Source: Candidatus Gastranaerophilales bacterium | Lineage (GTDB): Bacteria > Cyanobacteriota > Vampirovibrionia > Gastranaerophilales > Gastranaerophilaceae | DNA length: 64,000 nt | NCBI GenBank assembly: GCA_905234865.1 | Contig: CAJOJE010000001.1 | Coordinates: 178,021 to 242,020, forward strand | Reading direction: 5' to 3' | In this document: positions 8,655 through 18,734 of the stretch, piece by piece | Numbering within the stretch: position 1 is the first letter of the stretch | How the letters are laid out: each line of letters opens with the position of its first letter | Notes under the pieces: model-generated | Seen by the model: the letters and a program-made list of their open reading frames with translations, nothing else | Told to the model about the DNA's origin: nothing | Database searches by the model: none | Position numbers and translations under genes: made by a program

Positions 8655-9296
8655 ATGGAAAATCAAAAACCTTTTAAAACTCGACTTTTAGCTAAGTTAT
8701 GCACAATATATTTTGAATTTAAAAGACATTTTTATTATTGCAAAAATATAAATTATCCCGAAAATCAGTGCATTTTTGCACTCTGGCATGCTCACCAATG
8801 CGGCTTATATGCTCTAAAAGAAAGAGAGAAAACAACCGTTATGATATCAAAATCCAACGACGGTGAGATTATTGCCCAAGCAGGAGCTGCCATGGGGTTA
8901 AAAGTCGTAAGAGGTTCGCAAAACAGAAAAGGTGCAACCGCAGCATTAGAATTAATCGATGCAATCAAAAAAGGAAATAACGGCGCACTCACGATAGATG
9001 GTCCGAGAGGCCCTAAATACAAAGTAAAAAAAGGAATAATAGAAATTGCAAAATTAACCGGTGTTCCGATAGTTCCCATGAGTTGGTACTCACCGTCGCC
9101 ATTTTTTCTTAAATTTAAAACATGGGATGAATTTTGCTTCCCTCTAAATTGTATAAAAATGAAAGCAATATACGGAAATCCGATATACGTTCCGATTGAT
9201 TCAAACGACGATGAAATGGAAAAAATAAGACAACAAGTCGAAGACGAGCTGTTTGCATTGCATTCTAAACTTGTAAACGATTGGAAAAAATTATAA
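8655..9296 (+). CDS. DUF374 lysophospholipid acyltransferase-like protein
   Basis: 213 residues. Recognisable DUF374 blocks are FALWHAHQ near residue 42, SKSNDGEIIA, GSQNRKGATAAL, the TIDGPRGP motif around 115-122 and IVPMSWY. These proteins resemble LpxL-type acyltransferases and are thought to acylate a membrane lipid or lipid A precursor; the substrate is unproven. It begins 5 bases after hisD and ends the plus-strand run before a bidirectional terminator. Confidence 0.82.
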   Translation: MENQKPFKTRLLAKLCTIYFEFKRHFYYCKNINYPENQCIFALWHAHQCGLYALKEREKTTVMISKSNDGEIIAQAGAAMGLKVVRGSQNRKGATAALELIDAIKKGNNGALTIDGPRGPKYKVKKGIIEIAKLTGVPIVPMSWYSPSPFFLKFKTWDEFCFPLNCIKMKAIYGNPIYVPIDSNDDEMEKIRQQVEDELFALHSKLVNDWKKL

Positions 9297-9336
9297 AATT
9301 TAAAGCGCAAAAAGTACAAATTGTTAAATTCCGATA

Positions 9337-9370
9337 AAAAAGCGGCATTTTTAAATTATGCCGCCTTTTT
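9337..9370. terminator. Bidirectional Rho-independent terminator
   Basis: A perfect 7-bp stem (GCGGCAT at 9342-9348, ATGCCGC at 9358-9364) is flanked by AAAAAA on the left and TTTTT on the right. It can therefore end both the hisD-DUF374 transcript and the converging ftsH transcript. Confidence 0.8.
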
Positions 9371-9390
9371 AACATAATAATAAAATATAT

Positions 9391-11343
9391 TTATGAATTT
9401 CTTCTTTCTCTGACTTTTTCTACAAGCTCGATAAATTCGGAAGCTTCCATTGTTTCCTTTTCAAGAAGTTCATGCGATAAAGTGTCGAGCATATCTCTGT
9501 TTTCGTTTAAAAGGTTAATCACTCTTGAGTATTGAGTATCGACGATTGATTTAACTTCTTCGTCAATTTGATATGCTATTTGTTCGGAATAATCTCTTTG
9601 GTGTCCGAAATCCCTGCCCATAAATACATGTTCTTGAGATTTTCCGTATGTTAAATTACCCATTTTTTCGCTCATACCCCAAGACATAACCATTTTTCTT
9701 GCAGTTTCCGACACTTTGGATAAATCTGATGATGCACCCGTTGAAATGTTTTCTTTACCGTATACAACTTCTTCTGCGGCACGTCCGCCCAATGTTATTG
9801 CAATTTGGCACAATAAGTCATTTTTAGATGTATGCACTCTCTCATCCTTTGGTCTCGACCAAGTAATACCGAGGGCGTATCCTCTCGGTATTATTGAAAC
9901 TTTATGGAGTTCGTTGCTTGAATCTTTTAAAAGGACGTTTATCAAAGCATGCCCTACTTCGTGATATGCTGTTGTTTCTTTATCTTCTTCGGTTAAAACT
10001 TTACTTTTCTTTTCAATGCCGGCTTCAACCCTATCAATAGAATTATCAATGTCTTCCATTGAAATACTTTGCTCATTGTTTCTTGCGGCAAGTAAAGCCG
10101 CTTCGTTTAAAAGATTTCGTAAATCGGCGCCCGTAAACCCCGGAGTTCTTTTAGCGAGAACTTTCAAATCAACCGAGGGATTTAATACTTTATTTTTGCT
10201 GTGTACTTTTAAAATTTCTTCTCTGCCTTTAATGTCGGGCAAACTGATATAAATTTGTCTGTCAAAACGTCCGGGACGTAAAAGAGCCGTATCAAGAATA
10301 TCGGGTCTGTTTGTTGCGGCAATTACGATAATATTTGTATTTTCGTCAAAACCGTCCATTTCAACCAATAACTGATTTAAGGTTTGTTCTCTTTCATCAT
10401 GCCCGCCGCCGAGCCCTGCGCCTCTTTGACGACCAACCGCATCGATTTCATCTATAAATATAATACAAGGCTGATGTTTTTTTGCTTGTTCAAATAAATC
10501 TCTCACCCTTGAAGCGCCGACACCGACGAACATTTCGACAAAATCAGAACCCGATATCGAAAAGAACGGAACACCTGCTTCACCCGCAACTGCCTTTGCC
10601 ATTAAGGTTTTACCCGTCCCCGGAGCTCCGACAAGCAGTACGCCTTTAGGTATTTTAGCGCCGAGTTTTGTATATTTTTCGGGACTTTTAAGAAAATCTA
10701 CGATTTCTTCAAGTTCTTGTCTTTCTTCGTCAATCCCCGCAACATCGTTAAAAGTCATTTTAACTTTAGATTCTTGCAACATTTTGGCTCTCGATTTGCC
10801 AAAGTTCATAGCGGCAGAACCGCCCTGTTGAATACCTCTGAATATAAAAATTATCATTATAATAAAAAACAAAGGAACCAAAAAAGAGCCTAATGTTGAA
10901 AAAATAGAGCCCTCTTGAGGTTTTTTTACGTTTATGTCAACCGAATTATCTTCTAAAAGCTTATATAAAGAATCGGAATTTTCGGGGATAGTAACTTTAA
11001 ATCTATCCTCGAGAGTTTGAGAAGAAACACCCGTCAATGCTTCCATAATATCCGTATTTGAAGTATTTTGAGGAAGGGCTTGAGGTTGTTCCTTGTTCTT
11101 TAAATTATTGTCTTCCTGATTATCCGTACCGCTAACTTCCGTTTTTTCTTTTGCGGGTATTGCGTATAAAATGTCTTTTGCAATGGTAACCGATGAAATT
11201 TCGCCGTTTTCGACCTTTTTTATAAATTGCGAATAAGAAATTTCAACGGTGGATGTGTTGGGTCCCATAAACGCCATGCAGGCAATTGTTGCGGCAATAA
11301 TCGCAATAATGATATAAACACCGATTGATTGATTATTTTTCAT
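9391..11343 (-). CDS. ftsH: ATP-dependent zinc metalloprotease FtsH
   Basis: 650 residues. Two membrane helices (about 8-26 and 151-169) bracket a periplasmic domain with a low-complexity Lys/Glu/Asn insert. The AAA module has Walker A GAPGTGKT at 239-246, Walker B IIFIDEID and the second region of homology ATNRPDILD. The zinc site is HEVGH (around 455), a variant of the usual HEAGH that keeps both His and the Glu. It degrades membrane and short-lived proteins at the inner membrane. It is transcribed alone and divergently from folK. Confidence 0.97.
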   Translation of the reverse strand: MKNNQSIGVYIIIAIIAATIACMAFMGPNTSTVEISYSQFIKKVENGEISSVTIAKDILYAIPAKEKTEVSGTDNQEDNNLKNKEQPQALPQNTSNTDIMEALTGVSSQTLEDRFKVTIPENSDSLYKLLEDNSVDINVKKPQEGSIFSTLGSFLVPLFFIIMIIFIFRGIQQGGSAAMNFGKSRAKMLQESKVKMTFNDVAGIDEERQELEEIVDFLKSPEKYTKLGAKIPKGVLLVGAPGTGKTLMAKAVAGEAGVPFFSISGSDFVEMFVGVGASRVRDLFEQAKKHQPCIIFIDEIDAVGRQRGAGLGGGHDEREQTLNQLLVEMDGFDENTNIIVIAATNRPDILDTALLRPGRFDRQIYISLPDIKGREEILKVHSKNKVLNPSVDLKVLAKRTPGFTGADLRNLLNEAALLAARNNEQSISMEDIDNSIDRVEAGIEKKSKVLTEEDKETTAYHEVGHALINVLLKDSSNELHKVSIIPRGYALGITWSRPKDERVHTSKNDLLCQIAITLGGRAAEEVVYGKENISTGASSDLSKVSETARKMVMSWGMSEKMGNLTYGKSQEHVFMGRDFGHQRDYSEQIAYQIDEEVKSIVDTQYSRVINLLNENRDMLDTLSHELLEKETMEASEFIELVEKVRERRNS

Positions 11344-11429
11344 TGTATCCCCTCAAAAAAGTATATTGATATTATAACAAAAGAATAATAAAATGTTAAA
11401 TATAGCAAGAGCATAATCACTGAGGTAAA

Positions 11430-11942
11430 ATGTCTACTGCCTTTTTATCACTGGGTTCAAATACGGGTGACAGGCTTTCCGTTATACAACAGGCGGTCAG
11501 CTTTCTCTCGAACGATAATTCAATTGAAATCCTTGCGGCTTCGTCATTTTATGAAACCGAACCATGGGGAAGAAAAAATCAGGCATGGTTTGTAAACGCC
11601 GTAATTGCCGTAAAAACCGAATTATCTCCCGTAGAGCTGCTCAGAGTATGTCAAGACATAGAATCCAAATTGGGTCGTGACAGATCAAATGAGGTGCGTT
11701 GGGGGGAGCGTCCGATAGATATAGATATTTTATTTTACGATGACCTTGTTATGTCTAATGAAATATTGACAATTCCCCACATGTTTGTGCATAAAAGAGC
11801 TTTTACCCTTGTTCCCATGCTTGAAATTAAGCCTGATTTTATACATCCGGTTTTAAATAAGACAATTCTTGATTTGCATTCCGAACTTGAAAACCCTGAA
11901 GATGTGTTTTTATACGGTACGGTTATCGGTATGGAAGAATGA
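11430..11942 (+). CDS. folK: 2-amino-4-hydroxy-6-hydroxymethyldihydropteridine diphosphokinase
   Basis: 170 residues. The start FLSLGSNTGDR and the block GRDRSNEVRWGERPIDIDIL with its metal-binding D-x-D are diagnostic of HPPK. The enzyme transfers pyrophosphate from ATP to 6-hydroxymethyl-dihydropterin, the step before FolP. folP lies 39 kb away, so folate genes are scattered. GAGGT precedes the ATG. The next gene overlaps by 4 bases (ATGA). Confidence 0.95.
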   Translation: MSTAFLSLGSNTGDRLSVIQQAVSFLSNDNSIEILAASSFYETEPWGRKNQAWFVNAVIAVKTELSPVELLRVCQDIESKLGRDRSNEVRWGERPIDIDILFYDDLVMSNEILTIPHMFVHKRAFTLVPMLEIKPDFIHPVLNKTILDLHSELENPEDVFLYGTVIGMEE

Positions 11943-12988
11943 AAAAAATAGCCGTAATCGGCGGAGGACCGTCAGGAGTTTTCTTCGCAATAAAAATATT
12001 ACAAAAAAATCAAAACGTTGATATAACGATTTTTGATAAATCTTCGTTGTTATCGACAATTTTACCGACAGGTAACGGAAGGTGCAATTTAACCTATAAC
12101 GAATTCAATCCGCTTGAACTTTCAAAATTTTACCCGAGAGGCGAAAAACAGCTTATATCGGCTTTTACAAAATATAACCCTTATGATGCGATTGAAGATT
12201 TTAAAAAATTAGGTATAGAAACTTACGTTCAGGATGATAACAGAATTTTCCCGAAATCGAATTCCTCGTCTTTTGTAAGAAAGAAAATGCTTGAATGTAT
12301 AAGCAACAAAGTGACAATTATAAAAAAAGAAATAAATGAAATCCCAAATAATTTTGATTATATAATTCTTGCAACCGGACTGAAACATGGGGCAAACCTT
12401 GCTAAATCGCTGGGACACACCATAATTCCGATTAAAAAGGCGCTTGTCGGGCTACAAATCAAAGAAAAGGAATTTTTAATTCTTGAAGGCGTTTCTTTTA
12501 ATGATACGATTTTTACAAAAAACGGAGTATCGGGACCATTTATATATAAGTTAAGTTCAATTAATGCTTATAAAAGTTTTCCTTATGAAATTAAAATCCC
12601 GCTTATAAATCCTATCGAGCTTGAAGAAAAAGTAAAAGAAAACCCTAAAAAGCTTTTTAAAAACGTTGTTTCCGATTTTTTACCGAAATCGCTGGCAAAA
12701 GTCTTAATTAAAGAAAATAAAAATTGCGCAAATACAACAAAAAAAGAAATTTACTCGTTGGAAAACTTAATCCTGACTGCAACAAATACGGATGAAAAGG
12801 GAGAAATCGTCCATGCGGGCGGAGTAGATTTGAGTGAAATCGACAAAAATTATAAATCCAAAAAATACGATAATGTATGGATTATAGGAGAACTATTGAA
12901 TATAGACGGTTTTACGGGCGGTTTTAATCTTCAAAATTGTTGGACGAGCGCCTCGATTTCGGCAGAAAATGTTTTAAAATTACTTTAA
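11939..12988 (+). CDS. YhiN/HI0933-family FAD-dependent oxidoreductase
   Basis: 349 residues. The N-terminal dinucleotide motif GGGPSG is followed by the family-specific TGNGRCNLT segment near residue 45. The C-terminus has GFTGGFNLQNCWTSA, where the flavin is bound. Proteins of this family are flavoproteins of uncertain reaction, sometimes annotated as aminoacetone oxidases. It is shorter than the roughly 400-residue family norm. It is translationally coupled to folK and ends 9 bases inside the converging radical SAM gene. Confidence 0.85.
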   Translation: MKKIAVIGGGPSGVFFAIKILQKNQNVDITIFDKSSLLSTILPTGNGRCNLTYNEFNPLELSKFYPRGEKQLISAFTKYNPYDAIEDFKKLGIETYVQDDNRIFPKSNSSSFVRKKMLECISNKVTIIKKEINEIPNNFDYIILATGLKHGANLAKSLGHTIIPIKKALVGLQIKEKEFLILEGVSFNDTIFTKNGVSGPFIYKLSSINAYKSFPYEIKIPLINPIELEEKVKENPKKLFKNVVSDFLPKSLAKVLIKENKNCANTTKKEIYSLENLILTATNTDEKGEIVHAGGVDLSEIDKNYKSKKYDNVWIIGELLNIDGFTGGFNLQNCWTSASISAENVLKLL

Positions 12989-13900
12989 ATTATACTTAAA
13001 GCCTTGGTGTGTTTGCCTTTCAAACAAAAATAAATCAATTTTATTTTGAGTTTCAAATTTATTTTTTACCCACAAAGGCGCAATCAGTTCATCAATCAAG
13101 CCCGTCCCCGCCGTTCTGTGAATTGTGGTATCAGGGGGTAAAAGTTCTAAAAAATCGCAAAGAATATTGCAATATTCATCTTCACTCATTAATTTTAATT
13201 TATTTTGAAGATATAATTCATGCAGCTTCGTACCTCTTAAAACGGTTAAAACATGAAATTTTACTCCATCGGGGCGTAGCTTTTGAAGGGTAAGCGCCGT
13301 TTGTATCATATCATCGTACGTTTCGTCAGGAAGTCCCAAAATAACATGAACGCAAACCTTAATGTCAAATTTTTTCGTTAGTTCATAGCTTCTTAAAAAA
13401 GTTTCAAAATCATGCCCTCTGTTTATCAATTTTAAAGTTTTATTATGTACTGATTGAAGCCCGTATTCAATCCAAGGATTGGGATAAGTTGAAATTAATT
13501 TTATTTTTTTAATATCTACGCAATCAGGTCTTGTACCTATTGAAATTCCAACAATCCTGTCGTCCGAAAAAGCTTCATCGTATGTTTTTTTTAGAAAATT
13601 AAGAGAACCGTATGTATTGGTATAGGCTTGAAAATATGCTAAAAACTTTTTTGCGTTATATCTTGCGGGAAGGTTTCTTATAGCTTCTTTGACTTGCTCT
13701 CTGATTGGGAGCAAAGAAGAATGAGAAAGAGAAAAACTTCCCTGCTCATCACAAAAAATACAGCCTTCCGATGATATTGTTCCATCCCTGTTAGGACAGG
13801 AAAAACCGGCATCAAGAGTAATTTTATATACTTTGGTGCCGAATTTTTCTTCTAAATATTTGCTGAATTTATAATATCTTGTATTAATTTTCGTATTCAT
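12980..13900 (-). CDS. TIGR01212/YhcC-family radical SAM protein
   Basis: 306 residues from ATG 13900. The N-terminal block ITLDAGFSCPNRDG followed by GCIFCDE carries the cluster cysteines in the spacing typical of the TIGR01212 group. GTRPDC and WIEYGLQSVHN are also family features. The function is unknown. A TTG 51 bases upstream would extend the frame, but the ATG lies inside the end of the zinc-ribbon gene, which suggests coupled translation. Its 3' end overlaps the converging flavoprotein gene. Confidence 0.85.
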   Translation of the reverse strand: MNTKINTRYYKFSKYLEEKFGTKVYKITLDAGFSCPNRDGTISSEGCIFCDEQGSFSLSHSSLLPIREQVKEAIRNLPARYNAKKFLAYFQAYTNTYGSLNFLKKTYDEAFSDDRIVGISIGTRPDCVDIKKIKLISTYPNPWIEYGLQSVHNKTLKLINRGHDFETFLRSYELTKKFDIKVCVHVILGLPDETYDDMIQTALTLQKLRPDGVKFHVLTVLRGTKLHELYLQNKLKLMSEDEYCNILCDFLELLPPDTTIHRTAGTGLIDELIAPLWVKNKFETQNKIDLFLFERQTHQGFKYNLK

Positions 13901-14054
13901 CGTTTTGTTTTGGGGGGTATGTATAATGTTCGCCGCATTTTGGGCAAACAACTTCCTGCTGTTGTCCTTCTTTTAATTGAACAACCTCAAAAAGCTCCCT
14001 GCAGCTTGAATTTGAACATCTTATAGCCCAAGTCGGTCTTACTATTCTTGCCAT
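13884..14054 (-). CDS. Small zinc-ribbon protein
   Basis: 56 residues, starting MARIVRPTWAIRCS. Two cysteine pairs are visible: C13-x4-C18 and C37-P-K-C40, a zinc-ribbon arrangement. AAGGAG lies 9 bases before the ATG at 14054. Its stop falls 17 bases inside the radical SAM gene in another frame. It is small enough to be missed by automatic calling. It may bind nucleic acid or simply accompany the radical SAM enzyme; no function can be assigned. Confidence 0.8.
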   Translation of the reverse strand: MARIVRPTWAIRCSNSSCRELFEVVQLKEGQQQEVVCPKCGEHYTYPPKQNDEYEN

Positions 14055-14129
14055 ATATTAAACTCCTTACATATAACGATATTATTGTATACTACCCCTA
14101 AGAAAATGGCAACAAAGGTTTATTTTTGT

Positions 14130-14135
14130 TATAAT
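14130..14135 (+). promoter_or_regulatory. -10 element for surE-purH-MFS
   Basis: TATAAT at 14130-14135 is followed by a short leader with a GGAG ribosome site before the surE ATG at 14158. The -35 is not obvious. Confidence 0.5.
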
Positions 14136-14157
14136 AATTTTAAAATCGGAGATAAAA

Positions 14158-14979
14158 ATGAAAATATTAATTTCAAACGATGACGGAATATCGGCAATAG
14201 GAATAAAAACCCTCATTAAAGAACTTTCAAAAATCCATGACATATATGTTATAGCACCGGATAGAGAAAGAAGCGCAGCAGGACACTCTTTAACTTTACA
14301 TACTCCGATTAGAGTCGAAGAATTGGAGCCGTATTTTGGTGCAAAAAGAGTTTTTGTAACATCGGGAACCCCGGGCGATTGTGTAAAAATCGGTATTAAT
14401 GCCGTCCTAGCCAAAGAAGAGCAACCCGATATCGTGATTTCAGGCATAAACCATGGTCCGAACCTCGGGATTGATATTTTATATTCGGGAACGGTAAGTT
14501 GTGCCATGGAAGGAGCAATGCTCGGGAAACCTTCAATAGCAGTCAGTTTAGCCGGTATGAGCATGGATGAAATTTATTTTCAATCAACGGCAAAATTTAT
14601 CCTTTCATTTTTAAAAAGAATAGAGAAAATCAGTTTTCCCGAAAAAACTATTTTAAATATAAATACTCCCGCTCTGGAAGAAGCCGATATTGCAGGAATA
14701 CAAATTACGAAACTCGGTTCAAAAATGTTTACGGATGACTATGAAAGATGGACTGACCCGAGAGGTAAGACATATTACCGGATGGCGGGACAATTAACCG
14801 CTAAACACGAAGATGACGGAACCGATATTGCTGCCGTCAGAAATAATTTAATTTCAATCACGCCGATTACTTTTGAAATGACGCATAAAGCAATTATGGC
14901 GGATCTGGAAAGAGAATTTTGTAAAGACGGAATTTGCGACTGGTGGGGTTTTTCACACATTAATAAAAAAGAGGAATAA
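14158..14979 (+). CDS. surE: 5'/3'-nucleotidase SurE
   Basis: 273 residues. The start ILISNDDGISAIG, then APDRERSAAGHSLTL and VISGINHGPNLGIDILYSGTV, are hallmark SurE blocks holding the metal-binding Asp, Asp, Ser and Asn. It dephosphorylates nucleoside monophosphates. It is first in a close-packed unit with purH (2-base gap) and an MFS transporter (2-base gap), which makes sense as a purine-nucleotide group. Confidence 0.96.
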   Translation: MKILISNDDGISAIGIKTLIKELSKIHDIYVIAPDRERSAAGHSLTLHTPIRVEELEPYFGAKRVFVTSGTPGDCVKIGINAVLAKEEQPDIVISGINHGPNLGIDILYSGTVSCAMEGAMLGKPSIAVSLAGMSMDEIYFQSTAKFILSFLKRIEKISFPEKTILNINTPALEEADIAGIQITKLGSKMFTDDYERWTDPRGKTYYRMAGQLTAKHEDDGTDIAAVRNNLISITPITFEMTHKAIMADLEREFCKDGICDWWGFSHINKKEE

Positions 14980-14981
14980 TT

Positions 14982-16481
14982 ATGAAAAAAAGAGCATACA
15001 TAAGCGTATTTAATAAAGAAAATATTGAAATACCCGCAAAAAAACTTATTAACTCGGGATATGAAATTATATCAACCGGAAACAGCGCAAAATACCTTGA
15101 ACAAAAAGGAATAAAAGTAACGGAAAGCTCTAAAATTACAGGCTTTAACGAACTTTTATCGGGTAAGGTAAAATCACTTCATCCTGAAATTTTTGCAGGA
15201 ATTTTAGCGGATGAAAACGAGGTTCAAACTCTCGATTTTCCGCCGATTGATGTCGTAATCGTTAATTTGTATCCTTTTGAAAGTTACGCAGGGCATGATT
15301 TTGAAATTGAAACATTAATCAAAAATATTGATATAGGCGGAGTTGCACTTTTAAGAGCAGGTGCAAAAAATTATCAAAATACGGTAGTTATTTGTGATAG
15401 CAAAGATTACGACATTGACTTTGAAAATATTACGCTTGAAGAAAAAGAAAGACTTGCTTTAAAAGTATTTAAGAAAACGTCAAACTATGATTTAACTATA
15501 TTTAACGAATTATTAAACAGATTTCAAATTCAAGAAAACACCGATTCAATAACATACAATTTGACTAAATTAAAAGATTTAAGATACGGGGAAAACCCCC
15601 ACCAAAAGGCAAGTTTATACGAATACGGCGATAAAATGGCGGAATATGAAATATTAAACGGAAAAGAACTGTCCTATAACAATATAATAGATATAACTTC
15701 AGCCGTTAATATAATGTCGGAATTTTACGACGTTCATTGTGCCGCAATTATTAAACATACAAATCCATGCGGAGTATCGCTCGGGGTAGATATAGAAAAT
15801 GCTTTTGATAAAGCTCTTGATTGCGACCCGTTAAGCGCATTCGGAGGTATTGTCGGATTAACTTCAAAAGTTAATTTGAATTTGGCAAAAAAATTAACTT
15901 CTATGTTTCTTGAAGTGGTTATTGCGCCCGAATTTGACGAAGATGCTCTCGAGCAATTAAAAGTTAAGAAAAATTTAAGGGTAATTAAGCTGAATACAAA
16001 ACTTGAAGATTATAAAAATCTCCTGCAGAGCGACATTAAAATTACACCTTTCGGAGTTCTTGTTCAAGAAACGGACAAAAAAGATTTTGATGTTGAAACC
16101 TTCAAGACGGTTACAAAAGAAAAGCCCACACAAGAAATGATTGAAGATATGGTTTTTGCATATAAAGTAGCAAAACATGTTAAATCAAACGCAATTGTTG
16201 TTGCAAAAGATTTAAAAACATTAGGTATATGCGGCGGACAAACTTCTCGTGTGGGGTCGGTTGAAATGGCGCTTTCAAGAGCAACGGACGGAGCAAAAGA
16301 TGCAATTTTAGCTTCAGACGGGTTCTTCCCCGCAACGGACAACATAACCGTCGCCGCACACTATCGAATAAAGGGTATAATTCAACCCGGCGGTTCAATT
16401 AAAGACAAAGACGTAATTGAACTTGCGGATAAACTAAATTTATGTATGGTAACAACGGGAATAAGACACTTTAGGCATTAA
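14982..16481 (+). CDS. purH: Bifunctional AICAR formyltransferase/IMP cyclohydrolase
   Basis: 499 residues. The N-terminal MGS-like cyclohydrolase domain (to about 190) contains SGKVKSLHPEIFAGIL and NLYPF. The transformylase domain follows with LRYGENPHQ, the catalytic KHTNPCG and the C-terminal DGFFPATDN and IQPGGSIKD. It performs the last two steps of IMP synthesis. It is packed tightly between surE and the MFS gene. Confidence 0.97.
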   Translation: MKKRAYISVFNKENIEIPAKKLINSGYEIISTGNSAKYLEQKGIKVTESSKITGFNELLSGKVKSLHPEIFAGILADENEVQTLDFPPIDVVIVNLYPFESYAGHDFEIETLIKNIDIGGVALLRAGAKNYQNTVVICDSKDYDIDFENITLEEKERLALKVFKKTSNYDLTIFNELLNRFQIQENTDSITYNLTKLKDLRYGENPHQKASLYEYGDKMAEYEILNGKELSYNNIIDITSAVNIMSEFYDVHCAAIIKHTNPCGVSLGVDIENAFDKALDCDPLSAFGGIVGLTSKVNLNLAKKLTSMFLEVVIAPEFDEDALEQLKVKKNLRVIKLNTKLEDYKNLLQSDIKITPFGVLVQETDKKDFDVETFKTVTKEKPTQEMIEDMVFAYKVAKHVKSNAIVVAKDLKTLGICGGQTSRVGSVEMALSRATDGAKDAILASDGFFPATDNITVAAHYRIKGIIQPGGSIKDKDVIELADKLNLCMVTTGIRHFRH

Positions 16482-16483
16482 TA

Positions 16484-17668
16484 ATGAACAAAAATTCAGA
16501 TAAAAAAGCAATCTTGGGGCTCTCTTCAGGACATTTTGTCGCAGATATGTATTCTTCCGCAATAATTCCTCTGTACCCGTATTTAGCTCAAAAATTAGGC
16601 ATTACGCTTTCCGTTATAAGCCTGATAGTATCGCTCGGGCATTTAACCTCCTCCATGCTGCAACCGCTATTTGGCTTTTATTCCGATAAAATGACAAAAA
16701 GGGCCTTTATGATAAACGGGCTTATAATCGGCGCAATCTTTATTCCGATGACAATTCTTGCGCAAAGTCCTTTTGTGCTTTGTTTATTTTTAATACTCGG
16801 TATGTTTGGAAATTCGCTTTTTCATCCTCAGGTTACAAGTTTAGTTAAAACTTTCTGTTTTAATAACCCTAATGTTACAAAATATATGGGAATTTTTATG
16901 GGGCTCGGAACAATAGGTTATGCGATAGGCCCGTATATTTCTTCTAATCTTGTCGAGCAATTCGGGGAAATAAGTTTATGCTATATTACGATTTTAGGCT
17001 TAATAACGGCATTAATTCTTTATTATGTCGTACCTAAAATTCCAAAAAGGTCAATCACAAGAACCAAAGATAGCTTTATTCAAATATTAAAAGATATTTT
17101 ATCAAATAAGGTATGTAATTCGCTTATTTTAATTTCAGTCGTAAAGTCTGCAATGGGCATTACTTTTGGAACCTTTATACCGTTTATTTTAAAAGATTAC
17201 GGATATAAACTTAACGAAATAGGATTAATAGTAACTTTGTTTTATTTGCTGTCGGGAATTTCCATGCTCACAAGCGCTAAGCTCGAAAAACTGATAGGAG
17301 CTTCAAATATAATAAGAGTTTCATTTTTTACAATTTTGCCGTTAGTTGCAATATTTAATAATTTACTTAAAATCAACCCCGATATTGCCGTTATTATATT
17401 TATATTATCAGGTTATTTTGTTTTTCTTTCGGTATCAGTCACAATCGTTGCGGCGCAAAAACTTGTTCCGAAACATTCCGGTGTTATCTCGGGCATTATG
17501 CAAGGCTTTTCTTGGGGGCTTGGTGCACTTACTTTAGCTCCCATGGGATATATCGGCGAAAAATTCGGTGTTATTACAATTCTTTTTATTATGTCGATTT
17601 TAGCCTTGATAACAGGTATTTTCGGGCTAACAAAAGGCGTTAGGGAAGCACTTTCAAATAATTATTAA
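16484..17668 (+). CDS. MFS transporter, fosmidomycin-resistance (Fsr)-like
   Basis: 394 residues with about 12 hydrophobic helices. The opening SSGHFVADMYSSAIIPLYPYLAQ and the loop FGFYSDKMTKR between helices 2 and 3 match the Fsr-type branch of the major facilitator superfamily. Such proteins export drugs or small metabolites. Being third behind surE-purH may point to a purine-related export role, but this is inference only. Confidence 0.82.
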   Translation: MNKNSDKKAILGLSSGHFVADMYSSAIIPLYPYLAQKLGITLSVISLIVSLGHLTSSMLQPLFGFYSDKMTKRAFMINGLIIGAIFIPMTILAQSPFVLCLFLILGMFGNSLFHPQVTSLVKTFCFNNPNVTKYMGIFMGLGTIGYAIGPYISSNLVEQFGEISLCYITILGLITALILYYVVPKIPKRSITRTKDSFIQILKDILSNKVCNSLILISVVKSAMGITFGTFIPFILKDYGYKLNEIGLIVTLFYLLSGISMLTSAKLEKLIGASNIIRVSFFTILPLVAIFNNLLKINPDIAVIIFILSGYFVFLSVSVTIVAAQKLVPKHSGVISGIMQGFSWGLGALTLAPMGYIGEKFGVITILFIMSILALITGIFGLTKGVREALSNNY

Positions 17669-17769
17669 CAAATGTTAAGCATTCTTTTTTGCAAAAGTAA
17701 ATTTTTAATATGCAAAATACTTTATTATAATACAAAGGGATAAAAGGGAAAATATCGGGGAGCTTTATT

Positions 17770-18063
17770 ATGGCTATCGGAGCAAAAGATAGAATAGACG
17801 TTTTACTTGTCAAAAAATACGCAACAATGAAAGTTGACAATCCGGTAGTGCAAACATCAATGATTAATCCGGAAAAAATGTATGAAGCAATGAATGATTA
17901 TGCACAAATGCACATTGCAATGATTAATTTACGGCAAAATTTAAAAGATACTTGCATAAAAGCAATATCGCAAAATATTCAGTATCGTAAATCAAGAAAT
18001 CTGAAAAAACGTATACCGAACGGCATGCCGCAACAAATAGAACAAACGGCAAACGCAGGGTAG
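17770..18063 (+). CDS. Conserved-looking small protein, unknown
   Basis: 97 residues, mostly helical, Met/Gln/Asn-rich, with a basic C-terminal third (RKSRNLKKRIP). There is no signal peptide or membrane helix. A GGGAG ribosome site precedes the ATG and a TTATAAT element lies about 45 bases upstream, so it looks expressed from its own promoter. I recognise no family. Confidence 0.65.
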   Translation: MAIGAKDRIDVLLVKKYATMKVDNPVVQTSMINPEKMYEAMNDYAQMHIAMINLRQNLKDTCIKAISQNIQYRKSRNLKKRIPNGMPQQIEQTANAG

Positions 18064-18083
18064 ACTAAAAATTTTATTGAAGC

Positions 18084-18089
18084 TAAAAT
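18084..18089 (+). promoter_or_regulatory. -10 element just upstream of maf
   Basis: TAAAAT at 18084-18089 ends 7 bases before the maf ATG at 18097. No Shine-Dalgarno is present between them, consistent with a leaderless transcript. Confidence 0.45.
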
Positions 18090-18096
18090 AATATCT

Positions 18097-18699
18097 ATGA
18101 AAGAGATAATTTTAGCTTCAAATTCACCCAGAAGAAAAGAACTTTTAAAAAAAACAGGAGTTAAATACAGAGTAATTTCAAAGAATGTAAAAGAAAAATA
18201 TTCTAAAAATTACTCAAAAGAAATTGTAGAGTACAATTCGTACACGAAAGCATCGGCTGCCGCAGAAGATTTTTGCGGTAAGAATGCCGTAATCATCGGC
18301 GCCGATACGGTAGTAGTCCTCGATAATATGTGTTTGGTTAAGCCTCAGAATATATTTGAGGCTATTTTTATGCTCAAAAAATTATCAGGCAAAACCCATA
18401 CGGTTTTTACTTCGCACACTTTTATCGATACAAGGGAAAAAATCGAAACAACTAAAATTTCCGAAACAAAAGTAACATTTAGGAAATTAAATTTAATTGA
18501 AATTATTAGATACATAATAACCAAAAACCCGCTTGATAAAGCGGGCAGCTACGGTATTCAAGACTTTTTAAGCGAAAATAACGTAACAAATCCACCCAAA
18601 AATTCTTTTATTTCAAAAATTGAAGGAAATTTCAACAACGTTGTCGGGCTTGATACGGATATTGTTTTTGAAATGCTTGATAATTTGCAATGTTTGTAG
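18097..18699 (+). CDS. maf: Maf-family nucleoside triphosphate pyrophosphatase
   Basis: 200 residues. The opening ILASNSPRRKELL, the central IIGADTVVVLD and LSGKTHTVFT, and DKAGSYGIQ near residue 145 are the conserved Maf blocks. Maf proteins hydrolyse non-canonical or excess NTPs to NMPs and affect septum formation. The family's usual Gly-Lys-Pro turn reads VKPQN. It stands between a small unknown gene and corA. Confidence 0.93.
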   Translation: MKEIILASNSPRRKELLKKTGVKYRVISKNVKEKYSKNYSKEIVEYNSYTKASAAAEDFCGKNAVIIGADTVVVLDNMCLVKPQNIFEAIFMLKKLSGKTHTVFTSHTFIDTREKIETTKISETKVTFRKLNLIEIIRYIITKNPLDKAGSYGIQDFLSENNVTNPPKNSFISKIEGNFNNVVGLDTDIVFEMLDNLQCL

Positions 18700-18734
18700 T
18701 CAAATGAAATAAGCCTTTAATAAAGGAAAAAACC

